DNA of 64,000 bases from Apostichopus japonicus (Eukaryota > Echinodermata > Holothuroidea > Aspidochirotida > Stichopodidae). The notes under the pieces are model-generated. The model did not search any database. It was given only the letters and a program-made list of their open reading frames with translations, and was not told the DNA's origin. The position numbers and the translations under genes were made by a program. This document shows positions 48,815 to 61,170 of this stretch, piece by piece (positions within the stretch are counted from its first letter, which is position 1; each line of letters begins with the position of its first letter). The stretch lies in NCBI RefSeq assembly GCF_037975245.1, contig NC_092572.1, forward strand, positions 15,506,269 through 15,570,268, written 5' to 3'.

Positions 48815-50395
48815 GTGAACACTGATGTTAACACTCATTCCATGTTTTCTCATCCTGTCAGTGAGGAGGAGTTGTTAAAAACAGCAGCCTCTTGCATGAA
48901 ACCCGATAAAGCAGCTGGATACGATGATTTTAAGCCTGGTATTGTAAGACAGGTTATCCTATTTATTACCAAACCATTAACCCACATTTGTAATTTGTCG
49001 TTCAATACCAGTATTTTTCCTGATATGCTAAAAATTGCCAAGGTCATCCCTGTCTTTAAGAAAGGGGATTCAGAAAACTTTGAAAATTATCCACCTATAT
49101 CACTCTTATCATGTTTTTCCAAAATAGTTGAAAGGCTTATGTATAATCGTATTTTTAACTTTATTTCAAAATATATACATTTTATGCCAGGAACAGTATG
49201 GATTCCGTCCTGAACACTCCACTGAGCTAGCATTAGCTGATGCCATTGACAATTTGTATAGTAATCTTGACAAGAATAGTACCTGTGTCGGGGTTTTTCT
49301 GGACCTCTCAAAGGCCTTTGACACAATAGACCACACAATTCTGCTTAATAAATTACATCGTTACGGCATAAGAGGAACCCCTCTTAATTGGATCGACAGT
49401 TACTTAGCAAACCGCTACCAATATACATCCTACAAAAATGCTCATTCCCAACCGGAGAGAATTCAATGTGGTATGCCACAAGGCTCTATACTTGGTCCAT
49501 TGCTTTTTATCCTATATGTTAATGACATTACCAATGTTTCTGATAAAGTTAAAGTTGTTTTGTTTGCTGACGACACAAATATTTTCTTCGTATCACAATC
49601 GAGAACTTTATTTCATATTGAAGTATCGACTGAATTAGACAAGTTCAGCGACTGGTTCGCTGGCAACAAATTATCATTGAATATTGATAAAACAAACTAT
49701 ATAGTTTTTAATACTTCTAAAAATTTTACATGGAATGCTGATATTACTATGGGTAGTAAATGACTACAACAAGTCAATAGTACTAGATTTTTAGGCGTAC
49801 TGTATATATAGATCATTAACTTAAATGGTGTGACCACATTACAACTGTCTGTAAAAAAGTTGCAAAAAACACCGGTGTTTTAGCTAAGCCTAAGCATTAT
49901 CTGCCACAACACATATTAAAGATTCTCGATCAGACATTAGTCCAGCCACATATTACGTATTGTTGTAACATATGGTCTGGTACTAGATATACCAATCTGA
50001 ATCCCATTTGTATTACACAGAAGAGAGCAGTCCGCCAACTCACACATGTATGCCAAACCACGGGACCACACAAATCCTCTTTTTAAGTGTTATAGTTGTT
50101 AAAAGCTGATGACATTATTAGGGTTAACCTTGCTACATTTGCTTATAAGGCATGGAATGGACTGTTACCAAATGCTTTTAATGACTACTTAATATGTAAC
50201 AGTGATATTCATCATTACAATACCAGATCTTCAGGCAATGCACATTATAACAGGTATAATTCTACAATGGGGATGTTATCACTAAGGGCACGTACAATCA
50301 AAACATGGAATTCTCTATCAGACAATATTACAAATAAACCTTCTGCAAAATCATTCAGAAGAAACTTTATTCAAGAAATGATTGCATCTTATTAA
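48815..50395 (+). pseudogene. LINE reverse transcriptase and C-terminal region
   Basis: Blocks are KPDKAAGYDDFKPGIV, KIAKVIPVFKKGD, QYGFRPEHSTELAL, GVFLDLSKAFDTIDHTILL, CGMPQGSILGPLLFILYVND and LFADDTNIFF, the last with an intact catalytic FADD. The C-terminal segment 50096-50395 contains FAYKAWNGLLPNAF, HHYNTRSS, GMLSLRARTIKTWNSL and SAKSFRRNF. Frameshifts near 48820, 49190 and 49770-50090 inactivate it. Confidence 0.88.
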
Positions 50396-50547
50396 TTGAA
50401 CATGTTCATTTTTTCTTATATATTTTGTTTTCTTTTTCCTTTTCTTTACAGGGAGTCCTCTACTTTGTTAAGCCATCTGAAGTTTTTTTAGAGGACTTCC
50501 TATCACACTGAATATATTCACGTGATAAACAAATCAAATCAAATTTG

Positions 50548-51100
50548 TGAATAGGACTGCATAATGCAATTTTAGTCAAGTATGTTAATTATTTAATCAT
50601 TTCTATTTTCCTCAAGATGAGCTTCATTCTCAAAAGTTATACCTGTACTTACATTTTATGCCTTTGTTTGCTAGCTGGGTCATCTACTTGGTTATTTTTC
50701 AGTGGAACAGGCGTCACTTAACTGTTTCTTCTCCTCTTTACTGCTTGCATGTGTTCCTCTCATTCCTAAATTTGTCCATCAACTCCATGCTCCAGTAATC
50801 CTGTTTCAAAAGGAATTATAAATAATATCGAATGCTCTATGTTCACATACTGGGTAATCACCAATCACAATAAATCCCATTCCAACCCCATAGCTTCACG
50901 CACACACATCTAATCAAATACACACACATGCTGTTTGAAAGCCGTTATTTCCTATTCACAGTTGGTTTGGTCTAGTCCAAACATACTCTGAAACTCTCTA
51001 CAAAGACAACGATGCACAGAGCTGACCCTGTCAACCTAGGATAAGGAATTATATTTTACCAGCCCAGACACAATAGCATGTACATATAAACATTACTTAC
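50548..51100. other. Non-coding gap
   Basis: Unremarkable sequence between the LINE tail and an orphan exon. Confidence 0.4.
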
Positions 51101-51234
51101 TACAGGATGAGCGCCAGGTATGGATGCCTTTCCCAGGAACGGGTAGCCCCCGCTGCCTCTGAGTAGTGGGCAGTTCAAGTGCAGCTCGTAGATTGCTCAA
51201 CAGCATGTCTCTTCCCAGTCCTGTGGTCAGTACA
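51101..51234 (-). CDS. Orphan candidate exon, 44 codons
   Basis: A 134-bp segment bounded by acceptor AGCTGGTTGTAG and a consensus donor, GTAAGTAATG. One frame is open: VLTTGLGRDMLLSNLRAALE then LPTTQRQRGLPVPGKGIHTW. Leucine-rich amphipathic start and a Pro/Gly-rich end. Not recognised, and not an adducin segment. Strong splice borders make a real exon of some - strand gene likely. Confidence 0.45.
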
Positions 51235-51854
51235 CTACAACCAGCTTGTACCAACATGTAATGAAAGAAATTAATCAAAAATAATATGGCACAAAAGAGG
51301 GTTCTAATTAAGAAGACACTGCAACTGCATGGCCTCTCCAAAGACTTTCCAATTCAGGCAGAATATGATCATCAATATCACAACCCTCTACGTATAATGC
51401 AAGAAGTAAGACTCCATTTGCTCCTGCAAGCCAATGCAGAGATGTAATAGTTGCGAATGTCACCATGGATACATTTGTTATTGGTTACCATCATAGTAAC
51501 AAGTTGTGCTTAATGGGTGAAATGCAAAGAAGAGGGATCACAAGGTACAAAGTCCAGACAATGAGGGCTGTTCAGCAAAGATGCCCTATTTCGGAGATGA
51601 ACAAAATGGTGGAAAGATTTGTGAATCCAAATTACTTACAGGTAAGAATCCACTAATGGTCAAGTGTCTCACAACTGATGCTGATGGCAAGGCATGTAAA
51701 AGGTTCAGTAGTACAATGGCTGTAACTACTCATTCTGAAAGTGAACTTAACCTGTTAGATCAAGTTCACCTACTCAAGTCACTCCGCAGAGCACTGACTA
51801 TATTAAAGCAGTATTCTCCTCTGATATGTTCCTGCAAAAACTGTGACTAAGAAG

Positions 51855-52330
51855 CGCTTGACAATCTTATAAATACCTGGGAGAAACCATCACTGATAAA
51901 TTAGAGTAGGATGAACATGTAAAACGTATTCTAGCAAAAACTAATCAGCGTATGTTCCTATTACAGAAGCTTAATTTATTCGGACTAGACCAACTCTTAT
52001 TTCTCTGTTCTATATTAAAATCAGCAATCAAGACCACCATTACATTCTGTTTAGCAGCGTGGGGTGAAAATACTACTGCTAGAGACATGACCAAGTTAAG
52101 TAGACTAGTTTCTAAAGCAAGGAAAATATGTCGGTCACATGACCTCAGTTCAGTAGATGAGTAGCTTGTCAGAGTATCACAGAGTAATATGAAGTCAATC
52201 ATGTCATCCCAACATCCTCTGGGGCATCGGGTAGATTACAGCAATCAAACAGGCAGACTAATTGTCATGAGATGCTGAACCTAGAGATACAGGCGTTCTT
52301 TCTTGCAAAGGGCTATTCTCAATCTTGCCA
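51855..52330 (+). mobile_element. 3' fragment of an L2/Rex-type LINE
   Basis: The translation YKYLGETITDKLE, NQRMFLLQKLNLFGLDQ, TTITFCLAAWGENTTARDMT, SRLVSKARKIC and (after stops) SQHPLGHRVDYSNQTGRLIV matches the C-terminal region after the palm in L2/Rex-like elements. Typical phrases there are YLG..ID, L..F.....L..FYRS.IES.LTFC...W.GN...., and HPL........GR. Several stops; no active domain left. Confidence 0.7.
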
Positions 52331-53289
52331 ATGAATTATGTAGGAAATAGGCCAAATATATGTGTCAGAACATGGACATAGTAGTCTTAATTTTTCGTTT
52401 TAGGAATCAGATTTTTATGTATTTTCGAAGTATTTATGATTGATTTATTGTCTGTTTTACTGAGATGGACTGAATGCCAATTTTTATGGTCAATAAATTT
52501 CTTATATCTGAAATATCAAAAGCGCTTTATCAACATGTTTAGAATGCCTTGCAAAGTACTACAGTGGAAATCATTTATATTGCCAAAAGCATTCATTTGT
52601 ATGCAAGAGGGGCAGGAAGTACACATTTCCATGTATGCCAAATGCGCAAAGGGTTCTCTGCTAATATCCCACACTGACAGCAGGAAGCTAAACAAAATAT
52701 CTGAGACACCCACCTGCAGCAAATGATTATGGTCCACTCGTTTTGAGACTTCCACTCAAAAGCAGATGTCATTAATAAGGCTTTCACTGTGACCAATCCA
52801 AAACATAGTACCACACTTTCGTGCATTGGTCAGTACAGGGACTACAGTTCCATACACATAACATATACTGTAATGTGCCTGAAGAGACCATAGCCAGGAA
52901 GATGGAAGCTGCAGTATTAAAGGTGAGCTCAAATAGTCCATGTATCCAGACTCTGAAATAGATGCAAAGAAAACAGCAATGTGATGAATTACGTAAGAGA
53001 GGCAGAGCATACAGATGGAGGAGAGCACAACTCAGAGAGAGAAAGTACAAGCTACATGGTAGAACTAAAAACATAAACCAGTCCAGTATCTATAAGAAAG
53101 ATCAACTGATTCATGACCAGTTACTCTAGGATGAAAAACTACACTGATGATGAAGATGACAATATTTATCAGTGATGCCAGTAATTTGTAAACTGAGTCT
53201 ATCCACACTCACTGTTATGAGTTAAAACAGTATCACTCAGTCAGGGAAGTAGGCAATCAAGCTGATGACCATAAACTTGGCAAGTGCCA
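52331..53289. other. Unrecognised region
   Basis: Overlapping short frames on both strands. On the + strand about 52870-53070 reads VPEETIARKMEAAVLK and QQCDELRKRGRAYRWRRAQL with stops between, which looks like an old protein-coding remnant of unknown type. Confidence 0.3.
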
Positions 53290-53657
53290 TCAAACTTTCA
53301 AGGCTCTCTGCTGTGTTTCACTGCAAGACACTGTTGAGAGATGTGACACCTCTCTCTACATGTAGGCTGTTGTGGCATATGTATGAGATGTCAAATGGTT
53401 TGGTCCTTAAGATTTCTTTACTTTGCACAATACTTTGAAGAGCATATATGTCAGAATGTGGAGCCTGCTGCCTCTTCTCTTAGCTGCCAGGTTAGCATTG
53501 TGAAAATAATGCCATATGCTGGTGCCCCTGGCTTACTGATGGTGTAGGCACCTGTCCACATTCTGCATCCCTCTGTGTAACTTGCTGGGGCTGATGTATG
53601 TTTTGTCAACTTTTCATTTATGTCATCAGCCCATGCCATCCAATCTTGGTCTGACAT
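53290..53657 (-). pseudogene. HNH (His-Me finger) endonuclease-like ORF, broken
   Basis: A frame starts at ATG 53657: MSDQDWMAWADDINEKL, then EGCRMWTGAYTISKPG and APAYGIIF. The C..WTGA.......YG pattern is the zinc-loop start of HNH_3 / zf-His_Me endonucleases. After a TGA at 53451-53453 the same or an adjacent frame continues with EILRTKPFDISYICHNSLHV, resembling the DISHLCHN..C block that carries the second half of that site. A later stop follows NSVLQ. Such short proteins occur in scattered animal genomes, often with no known role. The identification is by motif only. Confidence 0.45.
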
Positions 53658-53734
53658 TGTAAAGGTGTGAGCTTTCCAGTTCCATATGTCTAAATGTATA
53701 TAGGCCTAAGCTTATTCTGAATGCAGCTTGGGGC

Positions 53735-53998
53735 TCAGTTCAGCTGATTCTTACACCACATTGAGTAGTAATATATGCTTTTAAACTTCTGTTGCTTTTG
53801 CTCTGCTACACTGCACAGAAGTAGGCTACTCACCAGATCTACAACTTCCCTATCAAATAAGCTACATGTACTACTTAGTGAGTGTAAGTCTGTGATGGTA
53901 TAAGCTCTGAGGTGATGGGTATTACTTTCACTTTTCCCCTTTGAGGTAGCTGAGAGGTTTTTCACACCTACCCATGCAATCATCCCATATTTTATCAT
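53735..53998 (-). other. Unrecognised open frame upstream of the HNH-like ORF
   Basis: An 87-codon frame on the same strand as the HNH-like ORF, starting MIKYGMIAWVGVKNLS and ending before it. No motif recognised; it may be part of the same locus or chance. Confidence 0.2.
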
Positions 53999-54954
53999 AA
54001 AGTTGAAATTTGATTTCTTCTTGAATATGAAACTTTTTCCTTATTTTAAGTTGCTAACTCTTCAAACTCAACAACTTGTTTCTGTTCTTTTATGGTGAGA
54101 TCATAGATGTGAGGAGTTCATAAATACTGATTTAGTTTCAGAACCAATTCTACATGTTAATCTTCTTACAACTGTTTAGTCAACATCTATGAGAAAAGGT
54201 TTCCTCATGTAAGTGAATGAGGTGTCAATGTTCCAAAAGTTTATTGAACCTTTCTGTCCAGCACGTTTTTGGCATTTATATGTAAAATTCCACCTGTTTT
54301 CTGCCATACTTCCTCTGTGGGAAATGGTGTAGTGCAACCCTGCATTTCTGTACTGCAAAGAAAGAAAAAATAGGTAACTAAAATCCTGGTTATCAGTACT
54401 GAAGGGCTCATTTATTAAAATTACAATTCATTATTCTTAATCGTAGTTAACCATAAACATAGATTGAAAAACAGATCTTGTCTCTTACTATTTTTATAAC
54501 CAGAACTGCATGTGGATTCCTAACATAGTTAACAATCAGCTATCTGCAGTATTCTGTTCGTAAAGTATTTGTGTAATGCGGCTGAGCAAGAGTCTTTCCA
54601 GTAAAGCTGTTGGAAAAGGGAAGACCACTAATGGAGTAAATGAAAACAATTAAATGATACCTTAAATAACTGTTGACCAGCTGATAAACATATTTATATT
54701 TTATATATTTTATGTATCTGTGGGTGGGAAAGCAATTATTTACTCTGTCACTGTGAATTTCCCTCATGCAGCGGCATTGCTGGCACGACTCTTGCTCAAT
54801 CGTGTTCGTGTTACATTTGCAAAGAAAAAGTTAAGCTTACCTTCTAAAAGGTTAAGTTAACCTTAAAAGTGCTAGTTCAAAAAGGTTAAGAAGGTTGGCT
54901 TCTGCAATTGCGTAGGCCTACAGCACACATACTTTATGCTTGACCTTATTAGTT

Positions 54955-55300
54955 TAGATTAGTTTAGTAAAGAAAAAGGATCAGGAGGGACACTCAAGTC
55001 CCCATCAAAGACCCTATAGGAGATGGAAGAAAACTGATGACACAAACGATCAGACCCGATTACCATGCTTAAAGTGCTTGTCCAAAGCATTCTTAAACCC
55101 ATTCACACTACAGTACTTGCGAGTACAATTTTCTCAGGCAAACCATTCCACTCATTCACGACCCTATTAGAAAAAAATTTATGCCAAATATTAATGCTAC
55201 TTTGTGACTTGTGGAGTTTAAGACAATGACATCTGGTACAACCACTATCAGCAAACATGAAAAAGTCAGTGACTATCAAGATACTTAATAAAGATATCAC
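54955..55300 (-). mobile_element. 3' fragment of a LINE
   Basis: Translated on the - strand, FMFADSGCTRCHCLKLHKSQ and FFSNRVVNEWNGLPEKIVLA match the conserved C-terminal end of CR1/L2-type ORF2 (GHSLKLxKxxS, FFSxRVVNxWNxLP). TTAGATTAGTTTAG near 54952-54968 may be the simple-repeat tail. No upstream domains are present. Confidence 0.75.
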
Positions 55301-57129
55301 TTTTATGAAACCTACGTTTGAGTTGAATCTTGGTCACTGCATAATCTAGATCTATGGGAAGACTGTCCATGAACTTGTGTTTGAGTTACTTTATTTCTCT
55401 GAAATTTAGTGACTCTCGCCCTGACTCGTTGCATAACTGGTAATAGTTCCTGAAAACTCAACATGAATTGAATATGAACCACTGAATCAAGAACTACTGG
55501 AGACTAATAATTCTTCACATCCTTGGCTAGATGAAGTAATGGTTTCTAATACAAACGATGTACTTTATCAATCCCGTTCTTGAACCATTGGCCAGAAAAT
55601 TGTGTCCTTTCTGGAGAGAAGTATTGAAGGAGAACCGGACTGATGGTGTGCTATTTATAATAATCCCTCTGCCTAATACAAATACCAAAGTATTTAATTA
55701 AAAAATAGTGAATTGCACATAAAGCTCCTAAGGCGACATCTTTGCTCTAGGTAAATTTAACTCTTTTCACAACACTTAGGACGAAATAGCATAAACTCAC
55801 CACTTAGGGCAACAATGGTGATTTAGTGTAATTTCGTCGCACTGGACGATTAAATACAATTAACTAGTTAATTAATTTCACATATACATGTCACCCTATG
55901 TGAAATTAACTCTTTCCACAACACTTAATAAATTAATAAATTGTGAAAGACATAACACCAGAGATCTACAGTCAATATGAAAAGATGCCTGTATACAGTA
56001 TTTAGAACTGCTCAATGGGATCATTTCAACTCGAGCTGGATTCTAAACCTGAAAATTTCCAACGTATGAATTCTGGCCATTAACTTACATCACTAATAGT
56101 TTCAGAATTTGACTTCTGTTCATTTGTCAGTTTATTGAGTCGTAATGACAGGCTCTTAGCATTACACTCATAAACACACATACTGCTACTTCACAAAAAT
56201 GCATTGTGTTACATATTGAAACAATTTTACATAACACAAAACAGCATGGAATGAAAACAATATGACAAAAACAGGGAGTTTGCAGGAACTCACCAGGACT
56301 CACAAAAGCCTTCAAGATCTTTGCAATCTAGACACACCTCAAGGTGCCCCTGCATACTCAAGCATGACATATAGCCCTTGTTACTAGGATATATTGGAAT
56401 TACTGGATATGAGTTTGCCCGACAGTGCCAAGTCTCATTGCAGGAAGTGCACTTCATCTCATTTTTTGTATGTAAGAAGAAGTACCTGGAAAGGAAAAAA
56501 AGTTACTCATTACAACAATGTTGCATTTCTATTGCAATTTCCATTTGTTCCTTTACCCTCTGGATTATCAGGTATAAATGAAAACTTTCATTCAGCTTTC
56601 ACTTAAAATTATCAGAATTACTATTAAGAGCAACAAACTTATAAATCAGATACAGACTATCATCTAAACCCAGCCTTACAAAATGTGCATCCTCATTGTA
56701 TTGATGCAAGTTTATCAGTCAGATCTAACTGGTGCCATGATACCTCTTTTAAAAATGACTAATTCCCTGCAAACCTAAGCAAATTCCCAATCAGTTTCAA
56801 TGTTAAAGGTAGTCTGTATATGCCCCAAATTATAGGATGCTATAATTGCTAGAAGTTTTTAACAAGTTACTTTCATGTAGGCCCTTAGTCCAAATCCAGA
56901 CATTCTTTATGAACACACAAGATGACTGAATGTCCCCGTGAGGTAAATTTCCTCAAAAGTTGTAATAGAAACAGTTTATAGAATTTTGACCAAAGGTGAC
57001 CAAATTTGAATATTTGGGCCAACATGGCATAAATTTAAATAATACATTGAAAAGTTCACTTATTTTTTGGGGGGTTGCTTTGATGCTTTTCACAGAACGA
57101 TCTATATCTCTTACTCATCTAAAAGTTGC
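55301..57129. other. Non-coding, nothing recognised
   Basis: AT-rich, no repeat or exon identified. The phrase TGTGAAATTAACTC / ATTTAACTCTTTTCACAAC recurs near 55755 and 55900 as a minor direct repeat. Confidence 0.4.
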
Positions 57130-57350
57130 ACTGGCTTTGGTTACAGGAAGTGCATGATGATGATGTAAACTACACCAAGGAATTCTAATGCATCCTCCTG
57201 TGCAGTTGAATCAAACTCTGGAAGAATCTGTTTCAACCTTGCGAGACAGGAGGCCCATGAAGTTCAGGTTGAAATTGCATGGAAGAGAGCTTTGATTACT
57301 TCCATTAATTCAGAGCTATGTCCATCATAGTGTTGAATGATGCTGCAAAG
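57130..57350 (-). pseudogene. Ubiquitin-specific protease (USP)-like fragment
   Basis: After the acceptor CTTCTTTGCAG, the frame reads HHSTL-like bases or, in the better frame, SSELMEVIKALFHAIS, a TGA, then ARLKQILPEFDSTAQEDALE followed by FLGV. USP (peptidase C19) domains have a helix pair followed by P.F....Q(Q/E)DA.EFL soon after the catalytic Cys box; QEDAHEFL in the USP36 group is closest. The Cys and His boxes were not found. It may be a relic of a host USP or an accessory protease of the neighbouring integrase element. Confidence 0.45.
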
Positions 57351-57593
57351 AAGCTATAAAAGAAGGAAAATTTAGATTTGTAGGAAATCTACATCTGACA
57401 TGGGTGGCTCATCAATATAAGTGGAAAAGTTTAGGGTTGCAGCCTTCATTTGTATCTATTTTTGTTATGATTGCTTGATGTTTCAAAGCACTTTCTTGGA
57501 AGTCTGTCACTATAGCTTCTGTAGCTGAAAAGTTACTCTCATCAAGTAAAATGATAAACACATCATATCTTAATAACCATTTGTTGGAATATG

Positions 57594-57890
57594 CTACTGG
57601 GAGAAAGGAGTAGAGGTATCATGAACTTGACAAAGAGAGTGCCCATGTTGGAAATCTAGTATATTTGGGGGATAATAAAACTTAAAACCTTCATTGTTGA
57701 AGTGAAAATTATGATATTCTGCAATAAGTGCCAATCCTTGCGATGGGGTTGGAACATCACAAAATGCCCCTTGCAATTGTGCCCATATAGGTTGGGATTT
57801 TCCCTTCTCCAGGCATAGGAGTTTGTCAAGGATATGGTCCTGGCACAGTAAAAGTCTTCCATTTTTCAACATTTCCAGGTGGGGAGGATC
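57594..57890 (-). pseudogene. Unrecognised coding-like segment near the USP fragment
   Basis: A 92-codon frame begins MLKNGRLLLCQDHILDKLL and includes IWAQLQGAFCDVPTPSQGLA. Upstream, past one TGA, the same frame reads QAMEVQDFM and LDPPHLE, so the original frame was longer. Protease-like LEMLxNGRxLxxxHI phrasing is suggestive of proteins associated with KRBA2-like integrase elements, but I cannot confirm it. Confidence 0.3.
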
Positions 57891-59832
57891 AAGTCACATG
57901 AAGTCTTGCACCTCCATAGCTTGCAATCCCTGCCTTAATGAATTTATTTCTAAAGCTGCATGGGTTGTCTTAGGTTGCTTACCTTTACAGTAACAGGATT
58001 GCTTTGTTCCTGAAATAAAAACATTTAACAATATTTAATGTGACTTTTCGAGCATGGCCAGTGATTTTCCACGATCAAGAAATTCACAATAACATGGATC
58101 TATATCCATAAAATAATGAAACGGAAAACTCAATTTGAAATAGAAAAACCAGTATTCTTTGCAAGAGTTGGATATATATATGCAATAACTGTGGGGCTGT
58201 ATTGACCTTGATCATGTTTCTCCCTGTAAGAAGGTAACATATATTGTGAAAGAGAAATATAGAACATAGGTTGGGGTGGGAAATTGTGCAGGGGGGCAGA
58301 GGTTTGTTTGGCCCCAAATATGCCAAAAGTTCCAATACGGTCACATTTGGTCAACATTTTAAATTGTTGTCATTACCACCCTGGAGGAAATTTACCTCAC
58401 TGAGACATTCAGTCATCTTGTGTGTTCATTTAGAATGTCTGAGACCAATCTGGAAATAAGAATCTCAAGGAATGTAATTTTTGAAATCTTCAGAAAAGTG
58501 TGCTATAATTTGTTGCCTATACAGACTACCTTTAATTCAAATTTCTTCTATTGGATATTTGAATCATATTCAAACTTGGGCTGCTAACCTCATCGGGTGT
58601 GTTTGTACTGATGATACTGGCTGCAAGTTCCTGAAATATAGAATAATTAAATTTATGGATTACATGCAACAGGTATATTCAACAACCTATCACAGCACAG
58701 GTCAGCAATTATTTGTGTTAGTACACTGTGGATATGTTCATATGTATATCGATTCCTTTTGTTAAAAAATTCTTTCTTGCAATAAAAAATTTAAACGCTC
58801 CGAGACATTTATTGGATATTGAATACAAACTTGCATTTTTTTCTTTGTTAATTAAGGAATATGTTAATACATAGAGGTCATACCAAATTCAAGATCAGAT
58901 GAAATTTAAGTCGGTCAATATCAGTCCCTATTCTGGAAATTTATGCCTGTATGAGGATTTCTGTGATGAAAGAATCAATGTTGATGAAAGAATAAATGTG
59001 ACTTCATGCAGTGTTTTACAACCTGTATAAAATTAATACTCCAACCACACATGCAAAGTGCAATGTGGTTCCCAGCTACACCACTCTTTGGGGAAATGGT
59101 AATTTGATGGCTGTTCTTGCTGCAAACTCAGTCTAGACAGTGTGTTAGATTATCAACTCAACCAACTTTGGCCAAGTTCCTGATAATGTCGGCTGCAAGC
59201 CAGGAATCTCATTGGGTTGCTGCCACCACCATGAAGATTTAAGCAGTATATCATTTCTCCTATAACAACAACATTGGAATGGTAAAGCAACATTAACGTA
59301 ATGATGCTATATCGCAATTCCCTTTTGAATTAAGTAATATGTTAAAGGGACATTTTCTTAATATTTAGTTTGTTCAATATATGAAAAATCAACCAAGGTA
59401 AAATGCATTATGGTTTCCATGATGTAACATGAGTAATTTGTGTATGCGTTTGTTTGTGTGTGGGGGGAGGGAAGGGGGTTTGCACACACTTAATAGTAAT
59501 TAAGGCTCTACAAATATTAGAAAAAGCTGGAAATGATGATTGAGATGCAACAAACATGGGCGAAAGTGGAAAATATCTGCCAAGAAAACGAGACGGACCA
59601 TTCCTGCAGGCTATGAGGTATCATTATGTTAAGTATCAACTCAAATGGAATAAAATTCTTCCGATTCTGTGTTTATAACGAAATTTCAGCTGAACCTTAT
59701 TTTGTCACACATCTCATCAATATGCAGCAAAATAATAGCACTGAAAACATTGCATTGTGTAACCAACCTGCTCAGCACAATAAAATTTAGTCATACCACA
59801 TATGGTTGGTGAACAATTGCAGATCAGGTTTT
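57891..59832. other. Non-coding, nothing recognised
   Basis: No element or exon identified; G-run at about 59461-59478. Confidence 0.4.
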
Positions 59833-60240
59833 AATGTTAAGCCCTGCCCACTCATTTCGTCGCACGATATCTGCACCAAAAGCAATAACAACCCTCCTTA
59901 GCTCGTCATTGCTGCAAGGATCACCTCAAACCAACCTACCATTCTTCAGATTGGAGCTAACAGTTATTAATGTTAAGCTCTGCCCACTCATTTTGTTGCA
60001 CAATATCTGCACCAAAAGCAATAACGACCCTCCTTAGCTCATCATTGCTGCAAGGATCACCTCAAACCAACCTACCATTCTTCAGATTGGAGCTAACAAG
60101 AGAACGTCAGCTAAAATCTATTTTGGTCCCCCCCGTTACAAACATTCAATCAGCAGAATAAACCAGAGATTAAAAATGTTGTAATGGTCAAGCAACATGT
60201 TGATACTAGTTTCATGTTAACCCCGCCCACTCATTACCAT
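59833..60240. repeat. 136-bp tandem duplication with a third partial copy
   Basis: AATGTTAAG(C)(C/T)CTGCCCACTC starts at 59833 and 59969, exactly 136 bp apart. The copies share ATATCTGCACCAAAAGCAAT, GCTGCAAGGATCACCTCAAA and TTCTTCAGATTGGAGCTAAC. A diverged start (CATGTTAACCCCGCCCACTC) follows at 60213. Confidence 0.9.
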
Positions 60241-60665
60241 GCATGATATCTACACCAAAGGAATTAGTTACTATATGTGGTTTTACCAAGTTGATCTGGC
60301 AAGAAGCTAATTAGAAGTTGAACATTTAATTGCTGAGTTTCAAACTGACATCACATAAAATTCTCCTCTCGAAACTAAGCAAATAAAATCAAATATTTGA
60401 AAACATTTGTCTGGAAACTGGAGTTTTCTAATTAACTTATTCTTCTTTCTTTTATTGTTGGCAATTATGTTTCATTTTTTAAAGCCATTGAGTCAAAATT
60501 GATTTATTGCGTGAAGACAGCTACAGCCCTTACCCTCACATAAGCCAGCACAGAACTCATCAAGTTACTGATTATTGTTAAGAAAATTATGGAGGAATCA
60601 TGCCAATCAACCCCCCTCTCCCAACCACCCCCCTCCCAAATAAAAAGACTGTAAAGGAATCTTAC

Positions 60666-60869
60666 TTGTGTGAAATTCTTTAAGTAAAATGGATTGAATT
60701 TCTTCTTCAAAGGAAGGCCTGTGGAACTGTTAATATGTGTGTACAGCCCTTTCTCATTCACAGCCTTGACTCCATATGGCCCAAGCCAAGAGTTTTCGAC
60801 TTTCCCTCCTCTTCGGGCATCCTTTCTAGCATTCCGGACGAGAACACTTATAGAACCAACTTTGAAGCT
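60666..60869 (-). CDS. Integrase C-terminal domain exon (Ginger/gypsy type)
   Basis: A 204-bp exon, 68 codons, between acceptor TTGTTTTATTCAG and donor GTAAGATT, open throughout. It reads FKVGSISVLVRNARKDARRG, then KVENSWLGPYGVKAV, GLYTHINSSTGLPLK and NPFYLKNF. This is the SH3-like C-terminal DNA-binding domain that follows DDE integrases (F.VGD.VLVKN.R......KL...W.GPY.V......G.Y.L.......L). Intact splice borders and an open frame contrast with the decayed core upstream. Confidence 0.75.
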
Positions 60870-61009
60870 CTGAATAAAACAAAATCCAGCATATATACGT
60901 AAACATCATATGACAATGTATATGTTGCCATTCATTTAACTACAGTGCAGTTTTCAATGCACAACATAGCATTATGTAATTACCTGTTTTGATTGCTACC
61001 TTCAATCAA

Positions 61010-61170
61010 AATTCTTTTTTTGCCGTTCTTGGGCTTTGCCAATATTTTCTTTTACAAAACCTTTGATTATGTCTTGCGACTGTGACATGAGTTGAAAAAC
61101 CCTCTCCCGCTGTGCATCGCTGCAGCAGGAGATTCTGGTTGGACAATGGAGTCTTCAATGTCGACTAGTA
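61010..61170 (-). pseudogene. Integrase segment between core and C-terminal domain
   Basis: On the - strand one frame reads SDAQRERVFQLMSQSQDIIK then ENIGKAQERQKKNFD, the amphipathic linker that in Ginger/gypsy integrases precedes the FKVGD domain. It runs into TGA just before GTAGCA, so the join to the exon 60666-60869 is broken or uses an unseen donor. Confidence 0.6.

Larger units (their letters stand above)
46150..50547 (+). mobile_element. CR1/L2-group LINE, nearly complete, frameshifted
   Basis: In order: ORF1 with an RNA-binding-like region and three zinc knuckles, apurinic-type endonuclease, reverse transcriptase with intact FADD, a C-terminal region, and a 3' tail ending in AAACAAATCAAATCAAAT. 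At least five frameshifts split the two reading frames. The tail of short AAATC repeats is typical of the CR1/L2/Daphne group. No target duplication was found, as expected for such elements. Confidence 0.9.
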
